Source: an uncultured Chromatiaceae bacterium (GTDB lineage Bacteria; Pseudomonadota; Gammaproteobacteria; Enterobacterales; Alteromonadaceae). From it: a DNA stretch of 6,757 bases. The DNA is taken from NCBI GenBank assembly GCA_946481195.1, contig CAMLNG010000209.1:1-6757 (forward strand), given 5' to 3'. Positions 1 through 6,186 of this stretch are shown piece by piece. The notes beneath the pieces are model-generated. The model saw only the letters and a program-made list of their open reading frames with translations, ran no database searches and had not been told where the DNA came from. A program made the translations under genes and the position numbers. Position 1 is the stretch's first letter, and each line of letters begins with the position of its first letter.

Positions 1-158
1 GGGCCGCCGAGCCCGACACCCTGCGCGCACGCCTCACGGCCATGCCCACGGCGCTGGTGGCCATCACCACGACTAAGCCTTCACTGGCACAGTGGCTGGA
101 TCTGCCCAGCCACTGTGCTAGTCTACAAAAATCCCTCGTTTTGCAGTTTCCCGCATGA
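1..158 (+). CDS. 3' end of an unidentified upstream gene (partial; reading frame starts at base 3)
   Basis: Frame 3 is open from the window edge to a TGA at 156-158 and encodes about 51 residues, including LVAITTTKPSLAQWLDLP. The TGA overlaps the next gene's ATG as ATGA, a common sign of translational coupling, and that next gene has no clear Shine-Dalgarno of its own. Over the first 24 codons nearly all third positions are G or C, as expected for a coding frame; after about base 74 this bias disappears. I do not recognise the family. A competing reading is frame 2, which ends at a TAA at 74-76 with a His-rich tail (HGHAHGAGGHHHD) six bases before a strong hairpin. Under that reading the hairpin would be a 3' structure and 77-154 would be intergenic. 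I favour frame 3, but only modestly. Confidence 0.42.
   Translation, partial: AAEPDTLRARLTAMPTALVAITTTKPSLAQWLDLPSHCASLQKSLVLQFPA
83..122. repeat. Near-perfect 17-bp inverted repeat (hairpin), 6-nt loop
   Basis: ACTGGCACAGTGGCTGG at 83-99 pairs with CCAGCCACTGTGCTAGT at 106-122. All 17 positions pair, with a single G-T wobble (86/119), around the loop ATCTGC. There is no T-run directly after the right arm (CTACAAAAATCC follows), so it is not a standard intrinsic terminator on the + strand, and the minus strand has none either. It lies 33 bp before the start codon of the binding-protein gene. It could be a Rho-type 3' end structure, a REP-like element or an mRNA stability hairpin. Confidence 0.75.
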
Positions 159-1108
159 AAATATTGTTGGCGTTGTTTGTTGCAACTTTGCTGTTATTCG
201 GCCTGAACCTGTACAGGCTGCAGTCGGCCGCCCCCGAGTCGTTTCCAGTACCTGAAACACATCAGGTACCACAACAACTACCAGCATTACAACCAGAACA
301 ACAGATCCTGCAAATCCGGCAAAGCAGTAGCCGGCAATTTCGCATTTTGTGGGGGATGAATCCTGAAGTACCATTTTTTATTCTGGATGGCCCGGATCAG
401 GGCACAGGTTTTTGTGATGTGTTAGTAGAGCGGCTGCAAGTGTATCTGCCGGATGTGCGGCATCAGTTTTTGGCTGAACCGCAGGCCCGCATCAGACAGC
501 GCATCGATGCTAAAGAGAACCTTTGTTATCCCTGTGCCCTTTACTCTGCCGATCCTGCGGTGCAAAAAGGCCGCCTATTCAGTAAGCCCACCCATTATTA
601 TCAGCCCCATGGCATTATCACACGCCCTGAACTGGTGGATGAGATAAGCCGTCGCTTTGGCAATCCGGTTGATTTGGCCAAACTGCTGCAAAGTGAATTA
701 CGTTTTGGATTTCCATCCCAGCGCCGTTATGACAAATTGCAACCACTGCTGGATGAACATCGGTTGCACAGTCCAAATCACGTCAGTCTGGATACCGGTA
801 AAGATGCCACCATGCTTCATCTGCAAATGCTCAGTCAACAGCAGCTTGACGCGACTATTGATTACGTCAGCAGTCTGAAGTTTTATACTATGCATTCACA
901 GCGCAAATTGGTGTTCCTGCCCATCGCCGGGTATCAGGACTTGCTACCCGGTGCCGTCGCCTGCCCTGACAATAACTGGGGACAGTTGGCGGTTCTCAGA
1001 GTGAATGCCGTGATTAACCGGCTGCGCGAAGACCAGAAACTGCGACAAAATCTGCAATTCTGGTTTGGCGAAGACCTGCCGCCGTTCCCGGCTGAACCGG
1101 CACACTAA
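155..1108 (+). CDS. Periplasmic solute-binding-protein-like protein (TIGR02285-like)
   Basis: A 317-residue protein with an N-terminal hydrophobic segment (residues 3-18) that is either a signal peptide or an inner-membrane anchor. A Pro/Gln-rich linker follows (about 25-55), then a domain resembling family 3 extracellular solute-binding proteins. Recognisable stretches are WGMNPEVPFFILDGP (66-80), DQGTGFCD (81-88), CYPC (124-127) and FSKP (142-145), in the order I associate with the uncharacterised TIGR02285 family of Gammaproteobacteria. Four cysteines (87, 124, 127, 270) could form two disulfides in the periplasm. The ligand is unknown and no permease or ATPase gene is adjacent, so it need not be a transporter component. 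The ATG at 155 is chosen because it retains the export segment and overlaps the preceding stop; the next in-frame ATG (355) would remove the signal. Family assignment is by memory of the motif pattern. Confidence 0.7.
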   Translation: MKILLALFVATLLLFGLNLYRLQSAAPESFPVPETHQVPQQLPALQPEQQILQIRQSSSRQFRILWGMNPEVPFFILDGPDQGTGFCDVLVERLQVYLPDVRHQFLAEPQARIRQRIDAKENLCYPCALYSADPAVQKGRLFSKPTHYYQPHGIITRPELVDEISRRFGNPVDLAKLLQSELRFGFPSQRRYDKLQPLLDEHRLHSPNHVSLDTGKDATMLHLQMLSQQQLDATIDYVSSLKFYTMHSQRKLVFLPIAGYQDLLPGAVACPDNNWGQLAVLRVNAVINRLREDQKLRQNLQFWFGEDLPPFPAEPAH

Positions 1109-1132
1109 GCCACAGCCGTATGGAAATTTAAG

Positions 1133-1161
1133 CTGCAATCCAGCGCACTTCAGGCTAAAAT
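1133..1161 (+). promoter_or_regulatory. Candidate sigma-70 promoter for the PBP gene
   Basis: CTGCAA (1133-1138), a 17-bp spacer, then TAAAAT (1156-1161), which matches the -10 consensus at five of six positions. The -35 is poor (three of six). Transcription would start near 1168 and give a leader of about 33 nt before the TTG at 1201. Confidence 0.3.
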
Positions 1162-1176
1162 CTGCGGCTGTTTTTT
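1141..1176 (+). terminator. Possible Rho-independent terminator after the binding-protein gene
   Basis: CAGCGCA (1141-1147) pairs with TGC-G-GCTG (1163-1170), giving seven base pairs with one bulged G. A run of six T (1171-1176) follows immediately. It begins 32 bp after the TAA at 1106-1108. The 15-nt loop is large and the stem is short, so it would be a weak terminator. It overlaps a candidate promoter for the PBP gene. Confidence 0.42.
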
Positions 1177-1200
1177 CAGCTCAGCAAATGGACTCAGCCG

Positions 1201-4200
1201 TTGTCACCGCAACTTCCTCTTGAAAACATTCAGTTTGATAATTACCGGGAACAACCAGCTGCGACGCCTCTAACCGAACCGGCCATCTTGGTGCAGCGCC
1301 GCTCGCTGATCCCGGTGTTATTATTGCTGCTGTTAACCGCATTAGCTGTGTTGGCCGCTTTTGAGATGCGCACAGCCTATTACAGCGCAAAACCTATCAG
1401 TGACTACGCCAAAACGCTGACCTACCAGCTACAAAATGCGCCTGCCAGCCGGGTGATTTATCCCAATGCCGGTCCTTTTGACGAACGTCACGGTTACACC
1501 AAATTACCGGATTTATTAGCGCGCCTGCAGGAGCGCGGTTTTGTCATCCGGGCGCAGGCTGAATTTTCTCCGGCGATGCAAGGATTTGCGGCACAAGGTT
1601 TTTTCCCGCCTTACCGTGAAAAAGTTCAAAGTGGATTATTTCTGGCGGATTGCCGCAATGAAACGATTTTTGATTTTAACTACCCGCAACGGGTCTACCA
1701 GCACCCGCAGCAAATTCCGCTGCTGGTTGCCCATAGTTTGTTATTTATTGAAAACCGCAATTTACTGACTATTCCGCCACAAGCCAACCCGGTGATGGAC
1801 TGGCCACGCTTTGTGATGGCAGCAGTCAGTCAGGTCGGCAAAGTACTGGCCATTGGCGGTCAGTCGGCCGGCGGCTCTACGCTCGCGACGCAAATTGAAA
1901 AATTCCGCCACTCGCCGATGGGTCTGACCCAAAGTTTTGAAGACAAAGCGATCCAGATCATATCCGGTACTATCCGTGCCTATCAGCATGGCCCGAATAC
2001 TCAAGGCGTACGCACCCGAATAGTGCAGGATTATCTTAATACTGTTCCTTTATCGTCAGCACCAGGCCATGGCGAAGTGCACGGCGTTGGCGACGCGTTA
2101 TACGCCTGGTTTGGCACCGATTTTAACCGTGCCAATACGCTACTGGCGCAGCCGGAACAGGCAGAAACTGCTGCCGAACGCGCGCGTTATTTCCGTCAGA
2201 TGCTGTCACTGATGATTGCGCAGCGCCGGCCTTCTTATTACCTGCTGCAAGGCCATGCTGACCTGGAAGAACTGACCAACAGCCATATCCGGCTGCTGGC
2301 ACGCGCTGGCATTATCGATGCGTCGCTGCGCGATAAAGCACTGAACGAACAGCTGACCTTTGTCCGGCTACAAGCGAATAAAGCGAAAGACGAAGCCGAC
2401 AGCCGCAAAGGCATCAACTCAGCCAGACTGCGGCTTGGCAACCTGCTGAATCAGCCAATGTACGACCTGGACCGGTTGGATTTAAATGCGCACAGTACCT
2501 TACACGGTGAAGTGCAGCAAAAAGTCAGCGCTTATTTAAAGAGCCTGGCGAATCCCAACACTGCAGCGCAACACGGGCTGATTGGTGAACGTCTGCTGTC
2601 TGCCGCCCGCACCGGAGATGTGCTGTATAGCTTCACGTTGTTTGAAAAAACCGCTGACGGTAACAGAGTGCGGGTACAAACCGACAGTACAGACCAGCCG
2701 TTTGACTTAAACGAACACAGCAAACTGGAACTAGGCTCAACCGCCAAACTGCGGGTGCTCGCCAGCTATCTGGAAATTATCGCCGAACTGCATCAGGCCT
2801 TTGTTGACGAATTGCCCGACAGCCTGCTGACAATGGACATTGCGCCCAACGACCACATTACCCGCTGGGCTGCCAATTATATGGCCACTACAGCAGATCG
2901 CAGTCTGCCGGCGATGTTAGAGGCCTCGCTGGAACGTACCTACTCCGCCTCGCCGGCCGAACGCTTTTTTACCGGCGGTGGCCTGCAGGTATTTAACAAC
3001 TTTAATAAAGATGAAGATGGCAAAGTACCGACTATTCGCCAGTCATTACAACAATCACATAACCTGCCGTTTGTGCGGTTGCTGCGCGACATCGTCAGCT
3101 ACGCCAGCAGCTATCAGACCCAAGGCAGCACCTCATTATTATTACGCGCCGACAATGACCCGAAACGGGAAGAATACCTGCGTAAATTTGTCGATAAAGA
3201 AGGCAGTGAATTCCTGCGTCGTTTCTTCCGCAAGTATCAGCAGAAGCCAATGGACGAGCGGCTGGAGACCTTTTTTGATGGTCTGAAACAAACACCGGAC
3301 CGCCTCGCGGCAGTGCATCGTTATTTGTTACCGGACGCCAGCTTTACCGACTTTGCGGCGTTTTTACGCAACAAACTGCCGGACAGTGACAAGCTGACTA
3401 ATAAAAAGCTGCAGGATATGTATGCGCAATATGGCCCGGGTAAATTCAGCCTGCCGGATCAGGGTTATATCGCCGGTGCCCACCCGCTGGAACTCTGGGT
3501 ACTGAATTATCTGAACAATCACCCGAAAGCGACGATGAAAGAAGTGATTGATGCAAGCGCCGAGCAGCGCCAGCAGGTGTATCGCTGGTTATTTAAAACG
3601 CCAAACCGCAAAGCGCGTGACGCCCGCATCCGCATTATGCTGGAAGTAGAAGCTTTTACCGATATTCATCAACGCTGGGCCAAACTCGGTTACCCCTTTG
3701 ACCACTTAGTACCAAGCCTCGGTACTGCGCTTGGCAGCTCGGGGGACCGCCCTGCAGCACTCGCCGAACTGATGGGCATTATCCAGAATGATGGCATGCG
3801 TTTACCGACCATCCGTATTGACAGTCTGCATTTTGCGGCTCGTACGCCTTATGAAGTGCAGCTTGGCTTTAATGCCAGCGCCGGGGAGCGGGTGATGCGG
3901 CCGGAAGTGGCGCGGGCCTTGAAAAAAGCCCTGGGTCAGGTGGTTGCGGACGGCACAGCACGGCGCTTAAACGGTAGTTTTGTCAAAGCTGACAGCTCGC
4001 CGCTACAAGTCGGTGGTAAAACCGGTACCGGTGACAATCGCGTGGCGACACAAGTGATCCGTGGCAAAACAGTGGCTTCAACCGCCACCAGCCGTACCGC
4101 CACTTTTGTGTTCTATTTAGGTGACAGCTATTTCGGCACCCTGACCGCTTTTGTGCCCGGCAAAGGCGCTGATGATTTCAGCTTCACTTCTGCCCTGCCG

Positions 4201-4284
4201 CTGCAGGTCCTCAAAGGCATGGCGCCTATCTTGCGGCCTTATGTGGTCAAAACCAGCCCGATGTGTCAGCCGGTGCAGCGTTAA
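1201..4284 (+). CDS. Divergent class A penicillin-binding protein (GT51 transglycosylase plus transpeptidase)
   Basis: A 1027-residue protein anchored by one N-terminal transmembrane segment (36-54), with the remainder expected in the periplasm. The GT51-like domain (about 165-320) has FIENRNLL at the first catalytic Glu position (E184), AGGSTLATQIEKF (223-235) for the usual GGSTITQQ motif, and VQDYLN...YAWFG (275-304). The transpeptidase domain has the three expected motifs: S513-T-A-K516 (SxxK, acyl-enzyme serine), S619-H-N621 (SxN) and K940-T-G-T943 (KTGT). Expected role: polymerising and cross-linking peptidoglycan glycan strands. It is longer than common PBP1a/1b proteins (about 800-850), with 320 residues between SxN and KTGT. 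The Glu of the third GT51 motif appears replaced by Gln252 in my alignment. The TTG start is chosen because the ATG at 1188 is out of frame and the next in-frame ATG (residue 56) would delete the membrane anchor; only a weak GGA precedes it. It is convergent with the GNAT gene. Confidence 0.9.
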   Translation: MSPQLPLENIQFDNYREQPAATPLTEPAILVQRRSLIPVLLLLLLTALAVLAAFEMRTAYYSAKPISDYAKTLTYQLQNAPASRVIYPNAGPFDERHGYTKLPDLLARLQERGFVIRAQAEFSPAMQGFAAQGFFPPYREKVQSGLFLADCRNETIFDFNYPQRVYQHPQQIPLLVAHSLLFIENRNLLTIPPQANPVMDWPRFVMAAVSQVGKVLAIGGQSAGGSTLATQIEKFRHSPMGLTQSFEDKAIQIISGTIRAYQHGPNTQGVRTRIVQDYLNTVPLSSAPGHGEVHGVGDALYAWFGTDFNRANTLLAQPEQAETAAERARYFRQMLSLMIAQRRPSYYLLQGHADLEELTNSHIRLLARAGIIDASLRDKALNEQLTFVRLQANKAKDEADSRKGINSARLRLGNLLNQPMYDLDRLDLNAHSTLHGEVQQKVSAYLKSLANPNTAAQHGLIGERLLSAARTGDVLYSFTLFEKTADGNRVRVQTDSTDQPFDLNEHSKLELGSTAKLRVLASYLEIIAELHQAFVDELPDSLLTMDIAPNDHITRWAANYMATTADRSLPAMLEASLERTYSASPAERFFTGGGLQVFNNFNKDEDGKVPTIRQSLQQSHNLPFVRLLRDIVSYASSYQTQGSTSLLLRADNDPKREEYLRKFVDKEGSEFLRRFFRKYQQKPMDERLETFFDGLKQTPDRLAAVHRYLLPDASFTDFAAFLRNKLPDSDKLTNKKLQDMYAQYGPGKFSLPDQGYIAGAHPLELWVLNYLNNHPKATMKEVIDASAEQRQQVYRWLFKTPNRKARDARIRIMLEVEAFTDIHQRWAKLGYPFDHLVPSLGTALGSSGDRPAALAELMGIIQNDGMRLPTIRIDSLHFAARTPYEVQLGFNASAGERVMRPEVARALKKALGQVVADGTARRLNGSFVKADSSPLQVGGKTGTGDNRVATQVIRGKTVASTATSRTATFVFYLGDSYFGTLTAFVPGKGADDFSFTSALPLQVLKGMAPILRPYVVKTSPMCQPVQR

Positions 4285-4316
4285 TGGTTGATTCAGGCTG
4301 CGGCATTCATCAACAA

Positions 4317-4814
4317 TCAGCCACGGTAGCGATAACACAACGCTGTGGCTGAACTTTTCATCAACTGCATACCGCATTGACGGGCCAGCCGTAGCGCGGC
4401 CAGATTCTGCGGATGGATGTTCACCTGCACTTCGAAACCCAATGTCACTGCGCGCTGCATCAGTGCGCTGTATGCGGTTTTAGCCAGACCAGGCTGCTGC
4501 CGGCCGGGTAGCAGCATAATTCCCAGCTCCAGAGTGCAGGTGGCAGGTGAGATATCAAACACGGCCAGCATTCCAGAGAGTTGCTGTTGTGGGTTTTCCA
4601 ATGCCAGATAGAACTTTTGCAGCTGTGGTTGTTGATTTACCCCGGCGCAGGCTTCGATGCGCGCCACCGCTTGTTCTGCTGTAAGCAGCTGCCCGACAAA
4701 CTGCTGAGTGCGGGTGTCGGTATATATAGCAGCTAACTCCTGCGCATCCGCAGCACATACTGGTCGCAACCGACAGCCAGCACTTTGCAAAGCAAAATCG
4801 GCGGCCGACAGCAT
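4317..4814 (-). CDS. GNAT-family N-acetyltransferase (RimJ/RimL-like), coupled to the borosin methyltransferase
   Basis: A 165-residue single-domain GNAT protein, expected to transfer an acetyl group from acetyl-CoA to an amine. Visible features: LRPVCAADAQELAAIY (16-31) at the first strand and helix, the acetyl-CoA pyrophosphate loop QQPGLA (106-111, fitting Q/R-x-x-G-x-G/A) after the strand LELGIML, and the typical N137-LAALRLARQCGM near the C-terminus. The start is the ATG at 4814-4812, which shares one base with the methyltransferase stop (TGATG); a TTG one codon upstream would add one residue. The 1-nt overlap implies one operon and translational coupling with the methyltransferase. The substrate is unknown. 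Context allows modification of the borosin product or its N-terminus, or self-protection, but a general amine or protein acetyltransferase is equally possible. The GNAT fold is certain; its role in the pathway is inferred. Confidence 0.88.
   Translation of the reverse strand: MLSAADFALQSAGCRLRPVCAADAQELAAIYTDTRTQQFVGQLLTAEQAVARIEACAGVNQQPQLQKFYLALENPQQQLSGMLAVFDISPATCTLELGIMLLPGRQQPGLAKTAYSALMQRAVTLGFEVQVNIHPQNLAALRLARQCGMQLMKSSATALCYRYRG
4318..4351. terminator. Hairpin in the convergent junction, possible terminator for the PBP transcript
   Basis: CAGCCAC (4318-4324) pairs with GTGGCTG (4345-4351), and the stem continues inside as AGCG (4328-4331) with CGCT (4341-4344) across a three-base bulge and a nine-base loop. 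On the + strand it lies 33 bp after the PBP stop and is followed by AACTTTTC, a short imperfect U-tract. It overlaps the last codons of the minus-strand GNAT gene. The 32 bp between the two convergent stops contain no other clear structure. Confidence 0.38.
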
Positions 4815-5608
4815 CAACTCACCGGCATCGATTGCAACGCCTGCAGCCGTGTCAGCATCAGATCGTTTTTCTGCAGGGGCAGCGCTGGAGGTAACACCAG
4901 CGTAGATTTCAGCGTCAGCCTGGCTTTGGGTAGATCAGCAAGCTGGATCCAATCCATCCGGGGTTGTTCAAACGGCATGCTGGCCGCTTCATAAATCACC
5001 ACCTGATGGGTGGGCGGATACTGCGGTGCGAGCAATTCAACCAATAATTGCAGTTCAGCCTCGCCGGTATCAAAACGGGCAATGCTGCGATCGCCGGCCA
5101 GCGTGATTTGCCATAACACCAGATAAGCGCTCGGGTCCACCACACGCTGGTAAAACATAAACTGGCTGGCTTCATAGTACTGACACCCCACCCGCCCCGG
5201 ATCTATGCCTAAATCAGCATGCAGGCAATCTGCAGCACTGATGCCGGCCAGCATTTGCGCTTCATAACCTTCCTGGCGCGCCAGCTCTATCACTTTATGC
5301 GGCGCATAGGCAAAAACACCGGGATGACCATAAAAGGCACCAACGGCAAATTTGCCGGCCCGCACTTCGGTCAGCATCAGATCAATCATTTGTTGATAGG
5401 TTTCATGGCGGGACTTGCCTAATTCGTATAGCGGCGCAAAACTTCGGACATCGTTGTGCATGGTCTGCAGCCATTGCTCAGATATACCATCCGTCACAGC
5501 AGCAAACACCACATCAGCAGCCTGCAAGTGGCTTTTGGCTACTGGCGTGATGTGGGCACCGAGCATAATCCCGGTGCCCAAAATCACAATACGTCCTTCT
5601 TTTTGCAT
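4814..5608 (-). CDS. SonM-like borosin peptide backbone N-methyltransferase (tetrapyrrole methylase fold)
   Basis: A 264-residue SAM-dependent methyltransferase of the TP-methylase superfamily. G11-T-G is the N-terminal glycine loop; Y61, R67 and Y71 (SRHETYQQM) and Y93 in YGHPGVFA (93-100) match the Tyr/Arg active-site pattern of borosin methyltransferases such as OphMA and SonM. GISAADCL (122-129), ADLGIDPG (131-138), EASQFMF (146-152) and LVLWQI (163-168) closely follow SonM of Shewanella oneidensis as I remember it. Predicted reaction: iterative methylation of backbone amides in a precursor peptide supplied in trans. Unlike fungal borosins the protein ends soon after the catalytic domain (STLVLPPALPL at 235-245), with no fused core, so the system is of the split type. 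The ATG at 5608 has a GGAG six bases upstream (complement of 5615-5618). It is divergent from two precursor genes and coupled to the GNAT gene. Confidence 0.92.
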   Translation of the reverse strand: MQKEGRIVILGTGIMLGAHITPVAKSHLQAADVVFAAVTDGISEQWLQTMHNDVRSFAPLYELGKSRHETYQQMIDLMLTEVRAGKFAVGAFYGHPGVFAYAPHKVIELARQEGYEAQMLAGISAADCLHADLGIDPGRVGCQYYEASQFMFYQRVVDPSAYLVLWQITLAGDRSIARFDTGEAELQLLVELLAPQYPPTHQVVIYEAASMPFEQPRMDWIQLADLPKARLTLKSTLVLPPALPLQKNDLMLTRLQALQSMPVS

Positions 5609-5642
5609 TCAAGACTCCGTTTTTTCTGCGATTACTCAAGGG

Positions 5643-5671
5643 ATGCTACGATAAGATACTTTGATTTACAA
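5643..5671 (-). promoter_or_regulatory. Candidate promoter of the methyltransferase-GNAT operon
   Basis: Read on the minus strand: TTGTAA (5671-5666), a 17-bp spacer, TAGCAT (5648-5643), each matching consensus at four of six positions. Transcription would start near 5636 and leave a leader of about 27 nt. Its -35 coincides with the -35 of the divergent precursor A promoter (5665-5670). Weak on motif strength alone, but no better candidate is visible in the 144-bp divergent spacer. Confidence 0.33.
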
Positions 5672-5694
5672 AACAAAATGCCTGCTCTAGTCTG
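5659..5694 (+). promoter_or_regulatory. Promoter element of precursor A (copy 1 of a conserved 36-bp element)
   Basis: TTTACA (5665-5670), a 17-bp spacer and TAGTCT (5688-5693) form a sigma-70-like promoter. The flanking blocks CTTTGATTTACAAAA (5659-5673) and TGCTCTAGTCTG (5683-5694) recur exactly, at the same spacing, before precursor B (6123-6158); 31 of 36 positions are identical. The predicted start near 5700 leaves a leader of about 53 nt. TTTG-N5-CAAA around the -35 is a small dyad that could be part of an operator. Confidence 0.65.
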
Positions 5695-5752
5695 TAAAGC
5701 CGGTTGTCAGTTTGTGCCAGGTAAATCAACAAAAGGCGAATAAGGAGATTTT

Positions 5753-6016
5753 ATGTCTGCATTACACCAAGTGTTACAACAACTCGCGATTAATGCGCTG
5801 CCAGCTTCGCAACGTGCCGGCCTTATCAGGGACCTGGCCCGTCGGCACGGCCTTGACGATGCAATGACTGCAGCTCTGGTAAATGGTGACAGCGCACAAC
5901 TGACTAAATTGAGCAACACAGCCTCAACCTGTTGTATGGCGATAGTTGCGCCTGATGCACCTGCGACCCCGGCGGGTTGTTTGGTCATCGTTGCTCCGGA
6001 AGTTCCCGTTCACTAG
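5753..6016 (+). CDS. Split-borosin precursor peptide A, SonA-like, with a duplicated core
   Basis: An 87-residue peptide with a strong ribosome binding site, TAAGGAG (5741-5747), five bases before ATG. Residues 1-54 are helical leader. HGL (32-34), NGD (44-46), L50 and L53-S54 match the spacing of the borosin-binding domain of SonA as I remember it, without gaps. Residues 56-87 are a low-charge, beta-branched tail containing two ten-residue repeats, C61-MAIVAPDAP-70 and C76-LVIVAPEVP-85, joined by ATPAG. Such a tail is typical of borosin cores, where Val, Ile and Leu amides are N-methylated. Predicted role: substrate of the divergent SonM-like methyltransferase, probably methylated within one or both IVAP repeats. 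Three cysteines (60, 61, 76) are unusual and may mean further chemistry or disulfides. The cleavage site and final product are unknown. It has its own promoter copy. Confidence 0.87.
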   Translation: MSALHQVLQQLAINALPASQRAGLIRDLARRHGLDDAMTAALVNGDSAQLTKLSNTASTCCMAIVAPDAPATPAGCLVIVAPEVPVH

Positions 6017-6037
6017 AAGGCAGAACCTTTTGAAATT

Positions 6038-6066
6038 CGGGTATTTGCGCAATACGCCAATACCCG
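6038..6066. terminator. Hairpin after precursor A (possible weak terminator or mRNA 3' end)
   Basis: CGGGTATT (6038-6045) pairs perfectly with AATACCCG (6059-6066). Inside, GCG (6047-6049) pairs with CGC (6055-6057) across one mismatch, around a CAATA loop. It begins 21 bp after the precursor A stop. No T-run follows (CATCGGC), so termination would need Rho or may not occur; the stem could instead protect the 3' end of the precursor A mRNA. This lies in the 313-bp gap 6017-6329, which otherwise contains the precursor B promoter and leader and no credible ORF. Confidence 0.5.
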
Positions 6067-6122
6067 CATCGGCAATTATACGAAGCCACCGGAAATCCCC
6101 GACACAGCTGCATTGCCACCAC

Positions 6123-6158
6123 CTTTGATTTACAAAAGAATTTGATTGCTCTAGTCTG
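6123..6158 (+). promoter_or_regulatory. Promoter element of precursor B (copy 2 of the conserved 36-bp element)
   Basis: TTTACA (6129-6134), a 17-bp spacer and TAGTCT (6152-6157), within the same blocks CTTTGATTTACAAAA (6123-6137) and TGCTCTAGTCTG (6147-6158) as at precursor A. The five mismatches all fall in the spacer. The predicted start near 6164 gives an unusually long leader of about 166 nt before the ATG at 6330. Confidence 0.65.
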
Positions 6159-6162
6159 AAGT

Positions 6163-6186
6163 ACCTATCACGATACCGTGAAAGGT
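6163..6186 (+). promoter_or_regulatory. Inverted repeat at the predicted transcription start of precursor B
   Basis: ACCT (6163-6166) pairs with AGGT (6183-6186), and TCACG (6168-6172) pairs with CGTGA (6177-6181) around an ATAC loop, with one A/A mismatch between the two stems. It begins six bases after the -10 box, so it would sit at the 5' end of the mRNA as a stabilising hairpin, or act in DNA form as an operator over +1. No equivalent is present at precursor A. Confidence 0.42.

Noticed and set aside
118..124. CTAGTCT resembling the -10 of the precursor promoters, before the binding-protein gene
   Set aside because: The TTTGATTTACAAAA half is absent at the required distance, and the bases lie in the right arm of the hairpin.
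83..143. Integron attC site around the 17-bp hairpin
   Set aside because: No RYYYAAC/GTTRRRY boxes flank the stem, and the stem lacks the extrahelical bases typical of attC.
2978..3286. 102-codon + strand ORF inside the PBP gene
   Set aside because: An alternative frame of the PBP transpeptidase region; Cys/His-rich unnatural composition and no initiation signal.
5415..5743. Two + strand ORFs antisense to the methyltransferase start and crossing the divergent spacer
   Set aside because: They oppose a clear coding sequence and run through the promoter element and into the leader of precursor A.
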